Made by a program: the position numbers and the translations under genes. From the NCBI GenBank assembly GCA_022496185.1, contig WTXG01000206.1:1-64000 (forward strand): DNA of 64,000 nt, given 5' to 3'. Of the stretch, positions 1 through 10,640 are shown one piece after another. Below the pieces are notes generated by a model, which saw only the letters and a list, made by a program, of their open reading frames with translations, made no database searches and had not been told where the DNA came from. This DNA is from Multifurca ochricompacta. Lineage: Eukaryota > Basidiomycota > Agaricomycetes > Russulales > Russulaceae. Each line of letters opens with the position of its first letter. The first letter of the stretch is position 1.

Positions 1-98
1 AGAGGGCAGGAGACAGTGGTTTAGTGAAGGGGAAAGGTCAAGGGTGGTGTAAGGGAGCCGGCTCAGTGTGAGGAAGGGAAAAGAGTGGGGTTGTAACA
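1..98 (-). repeat. LTR fragment, TGTTAC-type, cut by window start
   Basis: The stretch ends at 91-98 in TTGTAACA, preceded by a GTGGGG run. Read on the minus strand this is the TGTTACAACCCC start seen in the other TGTTAC-family LTRs, for example 42831 and 42070 read leftwards. Only the first ~100 bases of a minus-strand LTR are in the window, so solo LTR and complete element cannot be told apart. Confidence 0.5.
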
Positions 99-560
99 GT
101 AACCCAGGTATCAAAACAATTATCCAGGGTTACCCTGCAAATTTCTATGTGTTCATCAAATTATTTTGCATTCTGTGTGGTTATCTGACAGGCTTTTCAT
201 CAATGTTCTATAACATCCTATCTAATCATCTCTGTATACTGTATTTTAGTTGTGCTTGTATAAAATTGAAAGCAGAATAATAAAATAAAAATGGAATAAT
301 GAATTATCTTAATCTTCTGAACATAAAATAAGAGTCATTGAGGGATCTTAAGCAGCCACAAATGAACACGTTGTGTATCTTCTTGGTCCGGGAAGGCCCA
401 GGCCGGGTATCCGAAATGCGCGATGCAAGTAAAGAACTTGCACGCGTTTTCACGGGTGACCCACAGGTAACCCGCGGGTTACCCGTACCTGTAGTGATGG
501 GTACGGGTACGGGTACAGGTACCAATGAGGATACCCCAGGGTTACCCCTGCCAATCACTA
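99..560. mobile_element. Interspersed repeat, copy 1, with a hAT-like end
   Basis: This AT-rich non-coding stretch separates the LTR scrap from relic A. Positions about 230-415 align with 12185-12386 plus 20030-20050 (shared blocks around the GTGCTTGTATAAAAT, CTTCTGAACATAAAA and ATGAACACG segments), so it is a dispersed repeat. Its right end interrupts A's integrase codons exactly at 560/561. That end reads TAGTGATTGGCAGGGGTA on the minus strand, which resembles a hAT terminal repeat. No transposase is visible and the left end is unclear. The class is inference. Confidence 0.45.
492..560. repeat. GGGTAC-rich terminal inverted-repeat block
   Basis: A 69-bp block starts TAGTGATGGGTACGGGTA and ends in the inverse of TAGTGATTGGCAGGGGTA, so its edges form an imperfect 18-bp inverted repeat. 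Between them lies a GGGTAC run. Just upstream (about 460-491) are more ACCCGCGGGT-type palindromes. It looks like the subterminal repeat array of a hAT-like element. The 8-bp flanks (484-491 and 561-568) do not match, so the block alone is not an insertion unit. Confidence 0.4.
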
Positions 561-1155
561 ATGTCTCTTTGTAGTTCTTGGGACTTGGGGATGTAGACTT
601 GGCCTTTATGTAGGATTAGGCCATTCTCTAGGTTCCAGTCCTCCAGTCCTTTGGTGAGGGAGTGTGGACCATTGTGCAAGATGGTGGTCAGGGCTTGGAT
701 GACTTCATTGTCATGGTCTTGGCAGTTTTTGATTCTGTGGTGTAGGGTGGAGTCATGAGTTGTTGTGACTGTGGTTTTCATGGCCTGAATGCGAAAAAAC
801 TTAGAGTCCAGGAGTATGTGCTCATCATTGTCATGCTCTATCCCCTCTTTATGGTCTGGATGCTGGGACAGAGCATCAGATTTGTTGAAAGAGCCAGGTT
901 TGTGAACAATGGTGAAGTTGTATCAAGACAGTTCAAGGGCCCACCATGCTTGGCAGTGGGAGAGTTTTTGCTTGGAGTGGAAGTAAGTCAGGTTGTTGTG
1001 GTCAGTCCACACTTCAAAGGGAAGGGCTGCACCCTCAAGGTAGTGTCTCCAGGTGTCCAGAGCATGAACAATGGCAAGAAGTTCTTTATCATGGATGTTG
1101 TAGTTGCATTCAGCATCCAGCATGGACCTGGACAGGAAGGCAAGGGGGTGGTAAT
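561..1155 (-). pseudogene. Relic A: Ty3/Gypsy Pol fragment, RNase H and integrase N-terminus
   Basis: Read from 1155 down, one frame gives an RNase H C-terminal half ([40 protein letters not shown]), the tether (KPGSFNKSDALS) and the start of the integrase region (GLILHKGQVYIPKS, RDI). A single premature TGA near 921 falls where related elements have Arg, consistent with CGA to TGA. It is cut at 1155 by B's 3' LTR and at 561 by the hAT-like repeat. The sequence is not that of B, D or S, so it is a fourth Gypsy family. The rest of this copy is absent from the window. Confidence 0.8.
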
Positions 1156-1597
1156 TGTAACACCTGGTGCGGGCGTTCAACATGATGTGTGACAAGTTGC
1201 GTAGCAAAACTACAAAGTCAGGTGTGTACTGTCTTTCAAGCACATGGAGTTCAAATGAGAAGTCAATACCAAGGAGCTAATCCCTTAGTATCGGTGAGCG
1301 GAAGAGTGCCAAAAGCACTGAGACAATTCAAAAGCTGGGTCTTAGAGATCACCCAGAAGGTAATGCACCAAGTTGATTAAAGAAGTCAAGTCTAAGGCAT
1401 ACAGGCTATCTAGGCAGGCCTTATATACGTAATAGAGATCAGAGTCTGAATCGGAGTGTCGTACTCGATGTGTCAACAAAGTCGTAATGTAACTGAATAG
1501 GGAATGGAGTCAATGTGGGCCAGGTGAGAATATACATAGACAGATCTGGTATAGTCGTGATTCTGGTGGGAAAATATGTAAGCATTCTGATGTAAGG

Positions 1598-1819
1598 TGT
1601 TGGCTAAACACGCACCCCGATCAAGGGACCTTAAACAGGACCCTGGCTCACACACTAGAAAAGAAATGGCCACGTTGGGGATTGAACCCAAGACCTCTGG
1701 ACAAGCCAGGTCCAGTGCTCTAAACCACTGAGCTACACGGCCTCAGGTTCATAGTGGTACACAACCTCCTATATGAGGTCATGCAGAGTTGCATCGTGCG
1801 ACACCTGACTGTGTCAACA
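1598..1819 (-). mobile_element. 222-bp insert with LTR-like ends and a tRNA-like core
   Basis: The insert begins TGTTG and ends CAACA and is flanked by a perfect TAAGG duplication (1593-1597 and 1820-1824). The empty site is visible in the partner LTR at about 41910-41916. TG...CA ends with a 5-bp duplication are the mark of an LTR or TRIM-type unit, not of a usual SINE, and there is no A-tail. Its minus strand carries a 75-nt tRNA-like segment with A and B boxes at 1668-1742. No protein is encoded. Confidence 0.7.
1668..1742 (-). tRNA. tRNA-like sequence (pseudo-tRNA or pol III promoter)
   Basis: On the minus strand the segment folds as a cloverleaf. It has a 7-bp acceptor stem (GGCCGTG with CGTGGCC, two G-U pairs), a D arm with a perfect A box (TAGCTCAGTGG), and a T arm TTGGG/CCCAA around TTCAATC, giving a B box GGTTCAATCCC. 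The anticodon arm is irregular: a 5-bp stem leaves a 9-nt loop. Taking TGGAC/GTCCA instead gives loop CTGGCTT with a nominal GGC (Ala) anticodon and a pyrimidine at position 37. A working tRNA is therefore doubtful. A pol III promoter inside a mobile unit is the better reading. Confidence 0.55.
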
Positions 1820-1979
1820 TAAGGTATGAGTCAGAGATAAGCACAGCCTGAGTCAGAGATAAGGAACAAATATGTACAAAAGGAGTCATGGCACGGTCAA
1901 CCAAGAACAAGCAGAGCCAAACAGCATGTCACGTGAAGGAAAAAGGGAGACAAGTGAAAGAGAAGTGGGGTTCGTAACA

Positions 1980-1992
1980 TTACCCCCTCTCT
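1980..1992 (-). other. Polypurine tract of element B
   Basis: On the minus strand an AGAGAGGGGGTAA tract abuts the first base of the 3' LTR (1979). This is the expected site of plus-strand DNA priming in LTR retrotransposons. ORF3 ends about 20 bp before it. Confidence 0.7.
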
Positions 1993-2010
1993 AAGTCCTA
2001 GCAGAGCCAG

Positions 2011-3201
2011 CTAGATTGGCATACCATCGTCATCCTGGACCAGGGATAGGTAGTCATCGGCTACGGCATAGTGGTCAGCATCGTAGTTCTCCTTTTCTTC
2101 GTCAGTGGGGCAAATGTGTGTTCATAGAAAACTGTAGGGCCCCTGTCTCCCACAGCGAAAGCAGCTGTCGTAAACATGACAGTCGATTTCTTGGTGACCA
2201 GCGTTATGGGAGAGGCATTTGCCACACCACCCTGAGGGGTTCTGGATGGTGGGGGCCTGCGTGAGTCGTTGAAATAAACACTGGCGGCTCCAGTGCGAGG
2301 TACTCTGGCAATGCCAACATTGTTTCTTGGCTGTAGGGCAACACCAGCTGAGATGGTACTTGCTACTGCAGTGCCAGCAAAGCTTGCCATCAGGATTTTC
2401 ATGGAGACGTGGCATTTCAAAGCAATGGAGGTTAAGTCGGGGTGCAAGGTTGAGGCGGCGACAAGGGAGTGGTCGCATGAAAATATTGGCGTACCATTCA
2501 GAAATGATTTGGTATGCCTCTCCTTGTTCCAACCTCATCCTGATGCTCGCCAGGTGATGCTCTATATCAAAGACCCCTCGGTTGATCTTTACCATTTGCC
2601 GCTCATAGTCATGCCGCTGCATCTCCAGGTTGTCTCTGAGTGCCTGGAACTTTTGTAACTGTGTGATCTCAGCGGTCAGTCATGGCATTCATAGGTCTCG
2701 AAGCACCTTGTTGATAGCGAAGGCATGCGGGTCATGGGCTGACAGATGCTGTAGGTGTTCTGGCCCCAGAACGTAGTGAAGCCGATCAACATTTTTCTCC
2801 TCCAGGTATACTGGGGCCCCATAGACTGGTCCTCCTTTTTCCAAACAGCCAGCCACGTCCATACCTTCATTAGTGTAGTAGATGTACTTGGCTACCTCCG
2901 TAGTGCCATCATTCTTGGACGACGGGATCATGAGCGGGAAGTAGAAGGTGGAGTCTGGACTATTCGGGAAGAATGGGAATTCTGGGGACTCATCACCAAA
3001 GTCCACATTGATCAGGTCGTTGGGATGGGGGTGTTTGGGCAGATTAAAATCTTCACTGATGTCGATGATTCTGTCCCCTTGGGCCACTTGGGTGGTCGCA
3101 TCGTAGTCAATAGGAGAAAGTGGGCGAGAAGGAGGATGCACAGGAGTAAGTACGGGAAATGCATCGATGGCAGCAGAGTTGTGAATCTTGGATGTCGACA
3201 T
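2011..3201 (-). pseudogene. ORF3 of element B, zinc-knuckle accessory protein, with stops
   Basis: The ATG at 3201 starts MSTSKI and runs 397 codons in one frame to TAG at 2011-2013, interrupted by at least three in-frame stops. Recognisable parts are the N-terminal AAIDAF motif, an acidic Pro-rich stretch, the AKYIYYTNEGMDVAGC core, a predicted helical segment, then C-terminal knuckles CWHCSSKYHLSWC, CWHCQSTSHWSRQC, CGKC...HQEIDC and CFRC. The length is nearly identical to the ORF3 of L, H and G. Here it lies in the same frame as pol with no pol stop codon between them, so B could have made a Pol-ORF3 fusion. Confidence 0.8.
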
Positions 3202-6200
3202 GGGCGAATTTCTGGTTAGTTGTGGGGGAAAGGGCTGTCTGACGACATGTATTCTTTCTGGCTCTTTATCTGCCTCTGGGTGGCGCCTATAGAAGTCTTC
3301 GATGAGCTTGGGCGCAAAGATGTCCGCAGCAGGTTCCCATGAGTTATCGGCATCAGGGAATCCCTTCCATTTGATCAAATAGTGGAGCTTCTGATTACGT
3401 CCTTGCCCCTTCCATTTTGCATCAGCGATACGCTCTACCTCCCATTCCAGCTCTCCGTCAACTAGGTCCAGGGGAGGTCTGGGAAAATTCTGTCCATGAA
3501 TGGGGGTCTCTTTGTATGGTGTCAGAAGACTGGTGTGGAAGACAGGGTGTATTTTCCAAGTGGTGGGTAACATGAGCTTGTACATGACGTCCGAGAGCTT
3601 CTGTTTGATTACAAAGGGGCCATGTCGTCGGGGAGCTAATTTTGCTGTTGGGTGCGATGTGTGGATATTGCGCCCTTCTAACCAGACTTGATCTCCAGCC
3701 TGGTAGGGCGTAAACCTAGTAGGCTTCTCGGCTAGGGTCCTTTGTGCCTTCTGAAGGTTTCTATTGGCTGATTCCCGTATCTCTTCCCATTGGCCGATAT
3801 GCTGTGTCACAGATGGTACGTTCGTGGGTTTATCTGTCCATGTGGTGCGAGGGTCCCATCCCATAATAAGGGAGAAAGGGGTGGCTTTCGTCGTTCCATT
3901 TGGCCAACTATTATGTGCAAACTCTGCCGTCGCCAGCCATTCTGCCCAGTCGTTCTGTTGTTCGTTACACCAAAACCGAAGATACTGTTCTAGCCATTGA
4001 TTCGTACACTCTGATTGTCCATCCGTCTGAGGGTGATACGCTGTGGAGATGTTCTGCTGAATGTCGAGGTGTTTGCAGAGGGCCCGGGCGAACATGGAAG
4101 CGAACCGTGGGTCTCGGTCAGAGATGATCTTCTGCGGGAGTCCGTAATGTCGATAGACATGATCCAGGTAAAGTTTTGCGACTCCTTCTGCCGATATTGT
4201 CTCATTACAGGGGATGAAAAGGGCGGCCTTCAAATAGTCATGGTCCATGATAGTGAGTATTGAGTTGTATCCTTGTGACTGTGGAAGTTTGACAATGAAG
4301 TCCATGGTGATGGTCTGGAAGGGAGCTGTTGCTATCAGTGTAATAGGTGAAAGTGCCGGCGGTCTTGGGTGAGTGTTTACTTTGTTTGCCTGGCATTCTG
4401 CACATCCTTTGACATATGCTTCAACATCTTTTTTCATATTCGGCCACCAGTAATCTCGTTTGGCAAGGGCATAAGTGTTTGCAATCCCTGGATGTCCTGC
4501 AGAGGGAAGGTCGTGGTGAAAATGGATCACCCCCCTCTTAATGTTGTCGCCACCAGTGACAACCAATTGATCACTGTCTTTCCACCAGAGGCTGTTTTTC
4601 ATTTTTATGTTGTGCGGCTCTGCCCAGGATTTGCACAGTTCCTGGTTCATGTTCTGTGTCACTTGGGCCCATAAATCCATGTCATGGAGGCTAACGACAG
4701 TGGTCTTCGCAAAGACCTCTTCTGGTAAGACGACGATATTGTCATTGTTGTTTTCTCCTTCATTACGTCTGGTTGGTCTGGACAAGGCATTGGCTCGTGC
4801 ATTACGAGCCCCAGGTAGGTGTTTGAGCGTGAAGTTGTACTCTTCAAGCTCCAAAACCTCTCGTGCTACCCATCAGCTGATCTTATGGGGTTCTCGCCAA
4901 TAAAGAAGATTGGAGTGGTCCGTATAGATGATGGTCTTATGTGGGGATCCAGCCAGGTATGGTCGCCAGTGTCGTAGTGTTTACAATAGCCAGTAGTTCC
5001 CTGTCCCAAATATTGTAATTCCTTTCTGCTGATGAAAATGTTTCTGAGTAGAATGTGACCGGGTGAAGGATTCCTTCAGTGTTTCTTTGTGATAGGACCA
5101 CGCCATTGGCATACATGGACATGTCGACTTCCAGTTCAAAGGGTTCGGTCAAATCAGGTTGAATAAGAACTGGTTTGGAGCTGATGATCGCTTTTATCTG
5201 GTCAAATGCCCTCTGCTGTAACTTGTCCCAATGCCAGGGTACGTCCTTCTTCAACAAATCATTGAGTGGCCAGGCAATAGCCAAGAATCCCTTGACGAAA
5301 TGTCAGTAGAAATTACAGAAACTGATGAACGATCTGACGTCCTTGGTACACTGTGGGATAGACCATTCTCGGATTCCTTGTACTTTTACAGGGTCCATGC
5401 GTACTTGCCCCCCTTCTAGGATGACACCCAGGTATTTGATGGTCTTTTGCTCAAAGGAGCACTTGGCAGGTTTCAAATAAAGGTCGTGCTTTGCCAGGAT
5501 TTCCAGTACTTCGTGAACTTGGGTCCAGTGATGATGAATATCATTTTTTGTTGCTACTAGGATGTCATCCATGTACACCACCACTTCTTCTGTAAGGATC
5601 AGGTCTCAGAAGATATGATTCATCATGGACTGGAAGGTTGCTGGTGAATTTGTTAGGCCAAAGAACATGACGTTGGGTTCAAAAAGTCCTTGATTAGTCT
5701 TAAAGGCAGCCTTGGGTTGGTCACCTTCATGAATACGAATGTTATTATAACCCCAGCGGACGTCCATCTTTGAGAACAAGGCTTTATCATGCATTTTGTC
5801 GATGATTTCCGAGATCAGAGGAAGTGGGTAGTTGTTTTTCACCATGAGTTCATTAATCCATCTGTAATCCTGTACCGGTCGCAGTTTCCTGTCCTTCTTT
5901 TTAATAAAAAAGAAGGGTGAAGCATAGGGCAAGTTAGAGGGTTGTATGTATCCTTTCACCAGGTGTTCTTCCAGGAAGGTGGAGAGCGCTTCCTTCTCTG
6001 GTTGAGACAATGGGTAGATCTTACAATCTACTGACTGCAGAGCATTTGGGACGAATTCAATGGCATGATCCCAAGGTCGAGAGGGAGGGAAGCGTTGCGA
6101 CTCTTCCTCTGAGAAGACTTTCCAATGTCGGTGGTATTCCGTCAGCACTACCTCTTCGAATGTCTTTTCCAGGTTTTTCTGTGCCTCTGCCTGGGCCAAT

Positions 6201-6769
6201 TCTGATGCTTTCGTAACATAACAATATACCTGATCCACAGGTTCCACATCACTCCAGGTGACAGCCAATCCCATAACAATAGCATGGGTCAGGGGATGTC
6301 GTGCAGCATAGTCATATCCCAGGGACATAATGAGAACTGGGTAGAAGTCTTTGTCCATCATTGCTTCTGCCCAGTTGATTTTGGGTTCGAATGCTGCCAG
6401 CCATGGATATCCCAAAACCATGTCTTCATCTCCTAGATCCGTGATGAGGAAACAAAGCTGTTTGGTCCATTCCCCAACTTGTACTTCCAAATCACAGCAG
6501 TGCGTGATCTTTCCAGCTTTGTTAGCCATTCCATCTATATTCCAAATGTTTTTCTCCTGGGGAAGTAGCTGTGTCCCCAGTCCCAATGTTCTCTGAAGTC
6601 TTTGACTGATAAAGTTATCCGTTGCTCCAGAGTCAATCAATATCCGTCTGTCAGCCGTCTTCTGCTTGGTTTCAAAGTGTACTGGTATTTTTAGAGACTT
6701 GAAACAACTAGTGTATACAGAAGTTACATGGAGTGCTCTTGCCCAGGCCGATGGGGTCAAGCCAATCAA
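3202..6769 (-). pseudogene. pol of element B (protease-RT-RNase H-integrase-chromodomain)
   Basis: Domains in order on the minus strand are protease (IDSGATDNF, about 6625), RT with SPFFFIKKKDRKLRPVQDY and, after a stop at about 5606, VVYMDDILVAT (about 5580), then RNase H, where a TGA at about 4857 replaces an Arg codon. The integrase has an HHCC motif (HHDLPSAGHP...CAECQ), MDFIVKLP, SDRDPRF and STAYHPQTDGQSE, then a GPF module and a chromodomain (WEVERIADAKW...YLIKWKGFPDADNSWEP). The last 1.65 kb plus ORF3 is one long open frame. The gene is inactive through several stops and frameshifts. Confidence 0.85.
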
Positions 6770-6775
6770 AAATCC
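6768..6775 (-). other. Putative -1 frameshift site, gag-pol junction of B
   Basis: The minus strand reads AAG GAT TTT TGA in the gag frame. Tandem slippage of the P-site Phe-tRNA by one base (TTT to TTT) moves translation into the pol frame as TTG ATT GGC. The same GGATTTTT octamer sits at the gag-pol junction of E, G, H and L. Confidence 0.55.
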
Positions 6776-7572
6776 TTCTGGCCAAAGGCCTTGTCAACAA
6801 GTAGGGCCCATACTGCCTCATCTTCATTCATCATGTGTTCCCATATGGCGGCCACCTTCTGTTCTTTGGTTTTTGGGGTGGTTACTGGGTTCTCTTTTAC
6901 TGGAGTGGGTAGGTTCTGTACTGGCAGTGTTGTGGTAGTGGTGGCTACTGTTGCTTCAGCGGCACGGACTGTCTTCTTTGGGCAAAATTGTGACATATGC
7001 CCCTGTGCTCAGCAGTGAAAACAACGCCCTTCCTTCATAAGATTTCGTTTTTCATCATCGGTAAGGGCTGCATGGGCTTTGGTACAGTCTGCTGACATAT
7101 CCATGGCGTTGGGGTCTCACGAGGTAGTAGGTTTTACCCCAAACGCCGCTTTCCACTGATCACAGGTCTTGCCCTTCTTTGTATCTACTCCAAAGCGCGT
7201 TTGGAAGTCTAGGTAATCCTGCTGCTGCATCCTAGCAGCACTCGTCCACTGGCTCCATGATTCAGGGTGATGGAATTGGATGATATTTTTCACCAGGGGG
7301 TTGGGCAACCCCTGGGAGAAGAGGTCAAGCGTTGCCTCTTCATTCACATCGTACCCTGCTCTCTTGGCCAGGTTGCAAAATCTGGCTACGTAGCCATCCA
7401 AGTCCCCTCTCTCCATTTTGAGGGACTTCAATTCTCTGGCGGCCTTCTGCTTGGCCTGCCCATCTGTGAAGGCGTCTTTAAATCTTTGTGCCACTATATC
7501 CCACAGATCCTCGTCTGTGGTTCTTATTCCGGCTGTAACTCTGTCGTTCAGCCATTCGATCTGCTCCATTGT
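6770..7572 (-). pseudogene. gag of element B, 3' part (capsid and nucleocapsid)
   Basis: It resumes immediately after the D insertion with MEQIEWLNDRV and continues through the capsid (WDIVAQRFKDAFTDGQAKQ, GLPNPLVKNIIQFHHP) to a CCHC knuckle near 7010-7040, whose fifth residue is a stop codon, and ends at KDF-stop (about 6767). The 5' part lies at 40729-41451. Joining across D restores the TGTTAC-family gag order seen in G, H and L. Confidence 0.8.
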
Positions 7573-8261
7573 TGTGACGATTCTGATTCGTGTTTGATAC
7601 CTGTTCCAATCTCTGCCTTCAAGTCTTGTGACAAGAGCTGTGACGGTTTGGATGTGACGGTCTGTGACGTGTTTGTGACAAATTTCCGTTGGTAACACTT
7701 ATGATCTGATCCCTTGATTGCACCATATGGTTTCTCTGCAGTGGGTGCAACCCCTCTCACTTTTGTTCTATCTCAGTTCAGGGCATAACCCCTGGCACAT
7801 GTGGACACTTACTGGAACATTCTGATTAACTTACATTTACTGATGTGCCTATCTCAAGATGTATTTAAACTGCTACATTACAGAGACAGACCTTAAGTCT
7901 GTTCTCTTGTATTCAATACAGGTCTACTATTCTTCACCAGAAATCCTCTTGAACTTCCTAAGCTGCGACTTAGGAAGCCCTCTCCCCAGACTTCTAGCAG
8001 GGCCTATTGCCACTGCTTCAACTCCCTGCTCGCACGCGTGCCCCTCTTGGATCTTGTGGGCCTTGAACCTTGACCGCAGCTCTTTGTAGCTCACTTTGAC
8101 ATCTGAATCGACTTGCCCTTGACCGCAGCTCTTTGTAGTTTGCCTTGACACCCTTGAATCAACTTGCCCTTGACAGTCTTGACCTTGACTTTGCGTGTGC
8201 TCTATATCTTGGGGAACAGTGACTTGAACGACCTTGACACAGCAGAGACCTGGCTGTGACA
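7573..8261 (+). repeat. 5' LTR of element D
   Basis: A 689-bp repeat paired with 31952-32362 plus 40446-40723. It has a TATA-like TATTTAAA (7862-7869), followed 33 nt later by AAGTCTGTTCT (7895-7905), the complement of the PBS. It starts TGTGACGA and ends GGCTGTGACA. Confidence 0.92.
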
Positions 8262-8263
8262 TT

Positions 8264-8274
8264 AGAACAGACTT
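8264..8274 (+). other. Self-primer binding site of element D
   Basis: AGAACAGACTT begins two bases after the 5' LTR. It is the exact reverse complement of LTR positions 7895-7905, where the mRNA should start. It does not begin with TGG, so ordinary tRNA priming is unlikely. Confidence 0.7.
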
Positions 8275-8495
8275 ATCAGAACTTAGAAACAAAAGAACTC
8301 ACCCGAACCCGCAAGGCGACGACAACGCGTCCCATTGCCCAAATCCCTGACCAACGACATCTTATTCCACGTGAGAGCTACAGACGCCTTCAACGGACAA
8401 CGCGTCCCTCGAGTATCAGTCGCCAACCCGAAACCTAGAAGACCGATCAGTAACCCAGAGCCTTGAAAGAATCTTACCTGTAAACCGAAACCGCC

Positions 8496-10640
8496 TTGCA
8501 CTTCTTGCAAACGACTCCTCGACTAAGAGCGTCCCACACGACACAGAACCCCGACTTCTTACTTGAACCTCGACTGGGAGCAGGACTGCTCCAGGTGTCT
8601 TCATTGACGTCCATCGAAACAACCCTTGTGACCGTGGCGACCTCCTTCCCATTCATCCTCCCCATCCGATTGACTGACGACATCGACCCGGAGCTAAAGC
8701 GAAACGCACGCTGGTTAGAGTTACAAGAGGAACACGTACCTTTTAGGGGATATTGGATTCCCTACCGACATACGCAGCTCGCGGTCGACCTTTACCAAGG
8801 GACTTGGTACCAAGTCCATCCCAATAACCTAGGACAAATTGAAGCTATTAGGATAGCCCCTAACGAAACTGGACTGAATGTACCTGATACCTCCAGAACC
8901 CCACTAACAGAATATATCCTCCAACCGTTATTCGAAGCGCTACCAGCAGGAGCAAACCTGAACCCAATGTCGACCACACTTCCTGAACCCCAACCTAGAC
9001 AACAACAGCGATCAGCTGACCCAGAAGACCCTGAAGGAGGACCCACTGACTTACTTGCAACCACAGCACCCAAGGATGGTGCAACCGGAGGATGGATTGA
9101 AGGGGTACCACCCTCATTCTTCGACGGAAACCGAGCTGAGGCAGAGCACTGGTGGACTCAAGTAGAGCTCCACATTTTCTTGAACAACCAAGTGACAGTT
9201 ATAAAAAATGAGATATCCAGAGTTTCCTATGTGTTGGCCCTAGTGAGAGGACAAAAGGTTAGCCGATGGGTGACGGAACAGACAAGGTGGCTAGCCAACA
9301 TCACCCATGCCAGAATTCAAGAGCCGCACCCGTGGGAGAAATTCCGCCAAACGTTTCAGGTGGCATTCGCCGATATAGCCGCGGGACAAAAGGCACTCCA
9401 GGGGCTAGAGAAACTCCGGATGACAAATGGAAATATCGACGATTACATCGCCGAATTCCGAGATCTCGCAATTCGGGCCGGGCTGTACCTAGATGATCCA
9501 GCAACTCGACAGAATTTTCAAAAGGGGTTACCTCAGAAACTAGTGCAGACTATGATCACTCAGGATAGTCCCCAGACGTTCGACGAAACAGCAGACTCGG
9601 CTCGACGATACCATGCGAACTGGATCTACATACAGAGCCTCTTCGCGAACAAAACACCAATCATTAACCGAAGCACTAGTCAAGGAATACAGTCCACGCT
9701 CCCTCAACGACGCAACCCGAATGCCATGGACGTCAACGCAATTAAAAAGGCAGTCACTACCGAAGACAAAGAACAATATAGAAGGGAGGGCCGCTGTTTT
9801 GAGTGCGGCCGACGAGGTCATCTTGTTCGTGATTGCCCAACCAAGAAGCCTCGACCTAGCACAAGTGCCCCAGCCCAGACTGCTGCCATCACGGAAATTG
9901 CTCTGACGACTGCAACGGTACCCACCAGATCAAATGTTTCAAAGCCACCCATGGACATCGCGGCACTTGCAGCATCCCTGAAATCGATGACCGACGACCA
10001 ACGCTTGGAGTTACAGAAGCAGTTCAAAGACAACGAGGACTTTTTATATCGCTTGAATGGTGCGGCGTTCATTCGAGCGATAGTTTCACATCATGTATAC
10101 ATTTCACCAATTCAAGCAATGAAAATAATTGTTCCCCTCCATGGTGTGAAAGAAATGGCCGACATAGAAGCACTTGTTGACAGCGGTGCAACAGAAAATT
10201 TCATCAGTTACAGAACAGTTATCAAATACCGACTCCCGACCAAACAACTCATGATCCCAAGGAAATTACAAAACGCCGATGGAACCCCTAACGCCACCTG
10301 GAACATTGATAAATATGTGGATCTCGATATAACTACAGACAACAAATCTCAACAACATCGATTCTACATTGCGTCGATCGGGACGGACCAAATGATCTTA
10401 GGCTATCCCTGGTTCGCCGCTAGTAACCCGATTATAGACTGGAGTCAAGGACGTCTTATGCAATCAATTCAACTCAACGTACCAGAAGCACTTATTAGAA
10501 AATTGAATATTGCTCAGGAACTAGCAATCAAAGCGAAAGATAATATTGAGCGCTCTTGGGATCAGATCGTGCCAAAAGAGTATCATCGACATCAGAAGGT
10601 GTTCAGCGACCAGGAAGCGCAGCGCTTTCCTGAGGCCTGA
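8496..10640 (+). pseudogene. gag-protease of element D, single frame
   Basis: This frame encodes the upstream-of-Gag module (ARWLELQEEHVPFRGYW), the capsid region (WWTQVELHIFLNNQ, FADIAAGQKALQ), a CCHC knuckle (CFECGRRGHLVRDC, about 9800-9840) and the protease (ALVDSGATENFISYRT, about 10170). Gag and protease are in one frame because the junction reads GGACTTTTT rather than E's GGATTTTT. The upstream module starts in another frame (from about 8275), so there is a frameshift near 8490. The frame closes at a TGA (10638-10640) where E has AGA in ARPWDH. Confidence 0.82.

Larger units (their letters stand above)
1156..1979 (-). repeat. 3' LTR of element B
   Basis: It aligns end to end with the 5' LTR at 41474-42070. 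Removing the 222-bp insert at 1598-1819 and one TAAGG leaves 597 bp, the same length as the partner. Read on the minus strand it starts TGTTACGAACCCC and ends with GTTACA. The two LTRs differ at many sites, so this is one of the oldest identifiable elements in the window. Confidence 0.85.

Noticed and set aside
484..522. Telomere-like or simple GGGTAC microsatellite
   Set aside because: Units are few and imperfect and part of palindromes next to an element end. No array extends beyond about 40 bp.
492..560. A complete 69-bp miniature hAT element
   Set aside because: The 8-bp flanks do not match, and related sequence extends further left, so it is only the end of a larger repeat.
923..1243. 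A 106-aa minus-strand frame that looks like an RNase H gene with its own start
   Set aside because: Its first ~28 codons are B's LTR sequence. The real RNase H fragment begins at 1155, so the start is an artefact of the insertion.
1668..1742. A functional tRNA-Ala gene
   Set aside because: The anticodon arm does not fit the standard 5-bp stem and 7-nt loop, position 37 is a pyrimidine, and the sequence lies inside a small mobile insert in an LTR.
4369..4903. Long antisense frames opposite B's integrase and RNase H (and similar ones opposite every pol)
   Set aside because: They mirror conserved pol codons, show no domain of their own, and vanish in decayed copies.
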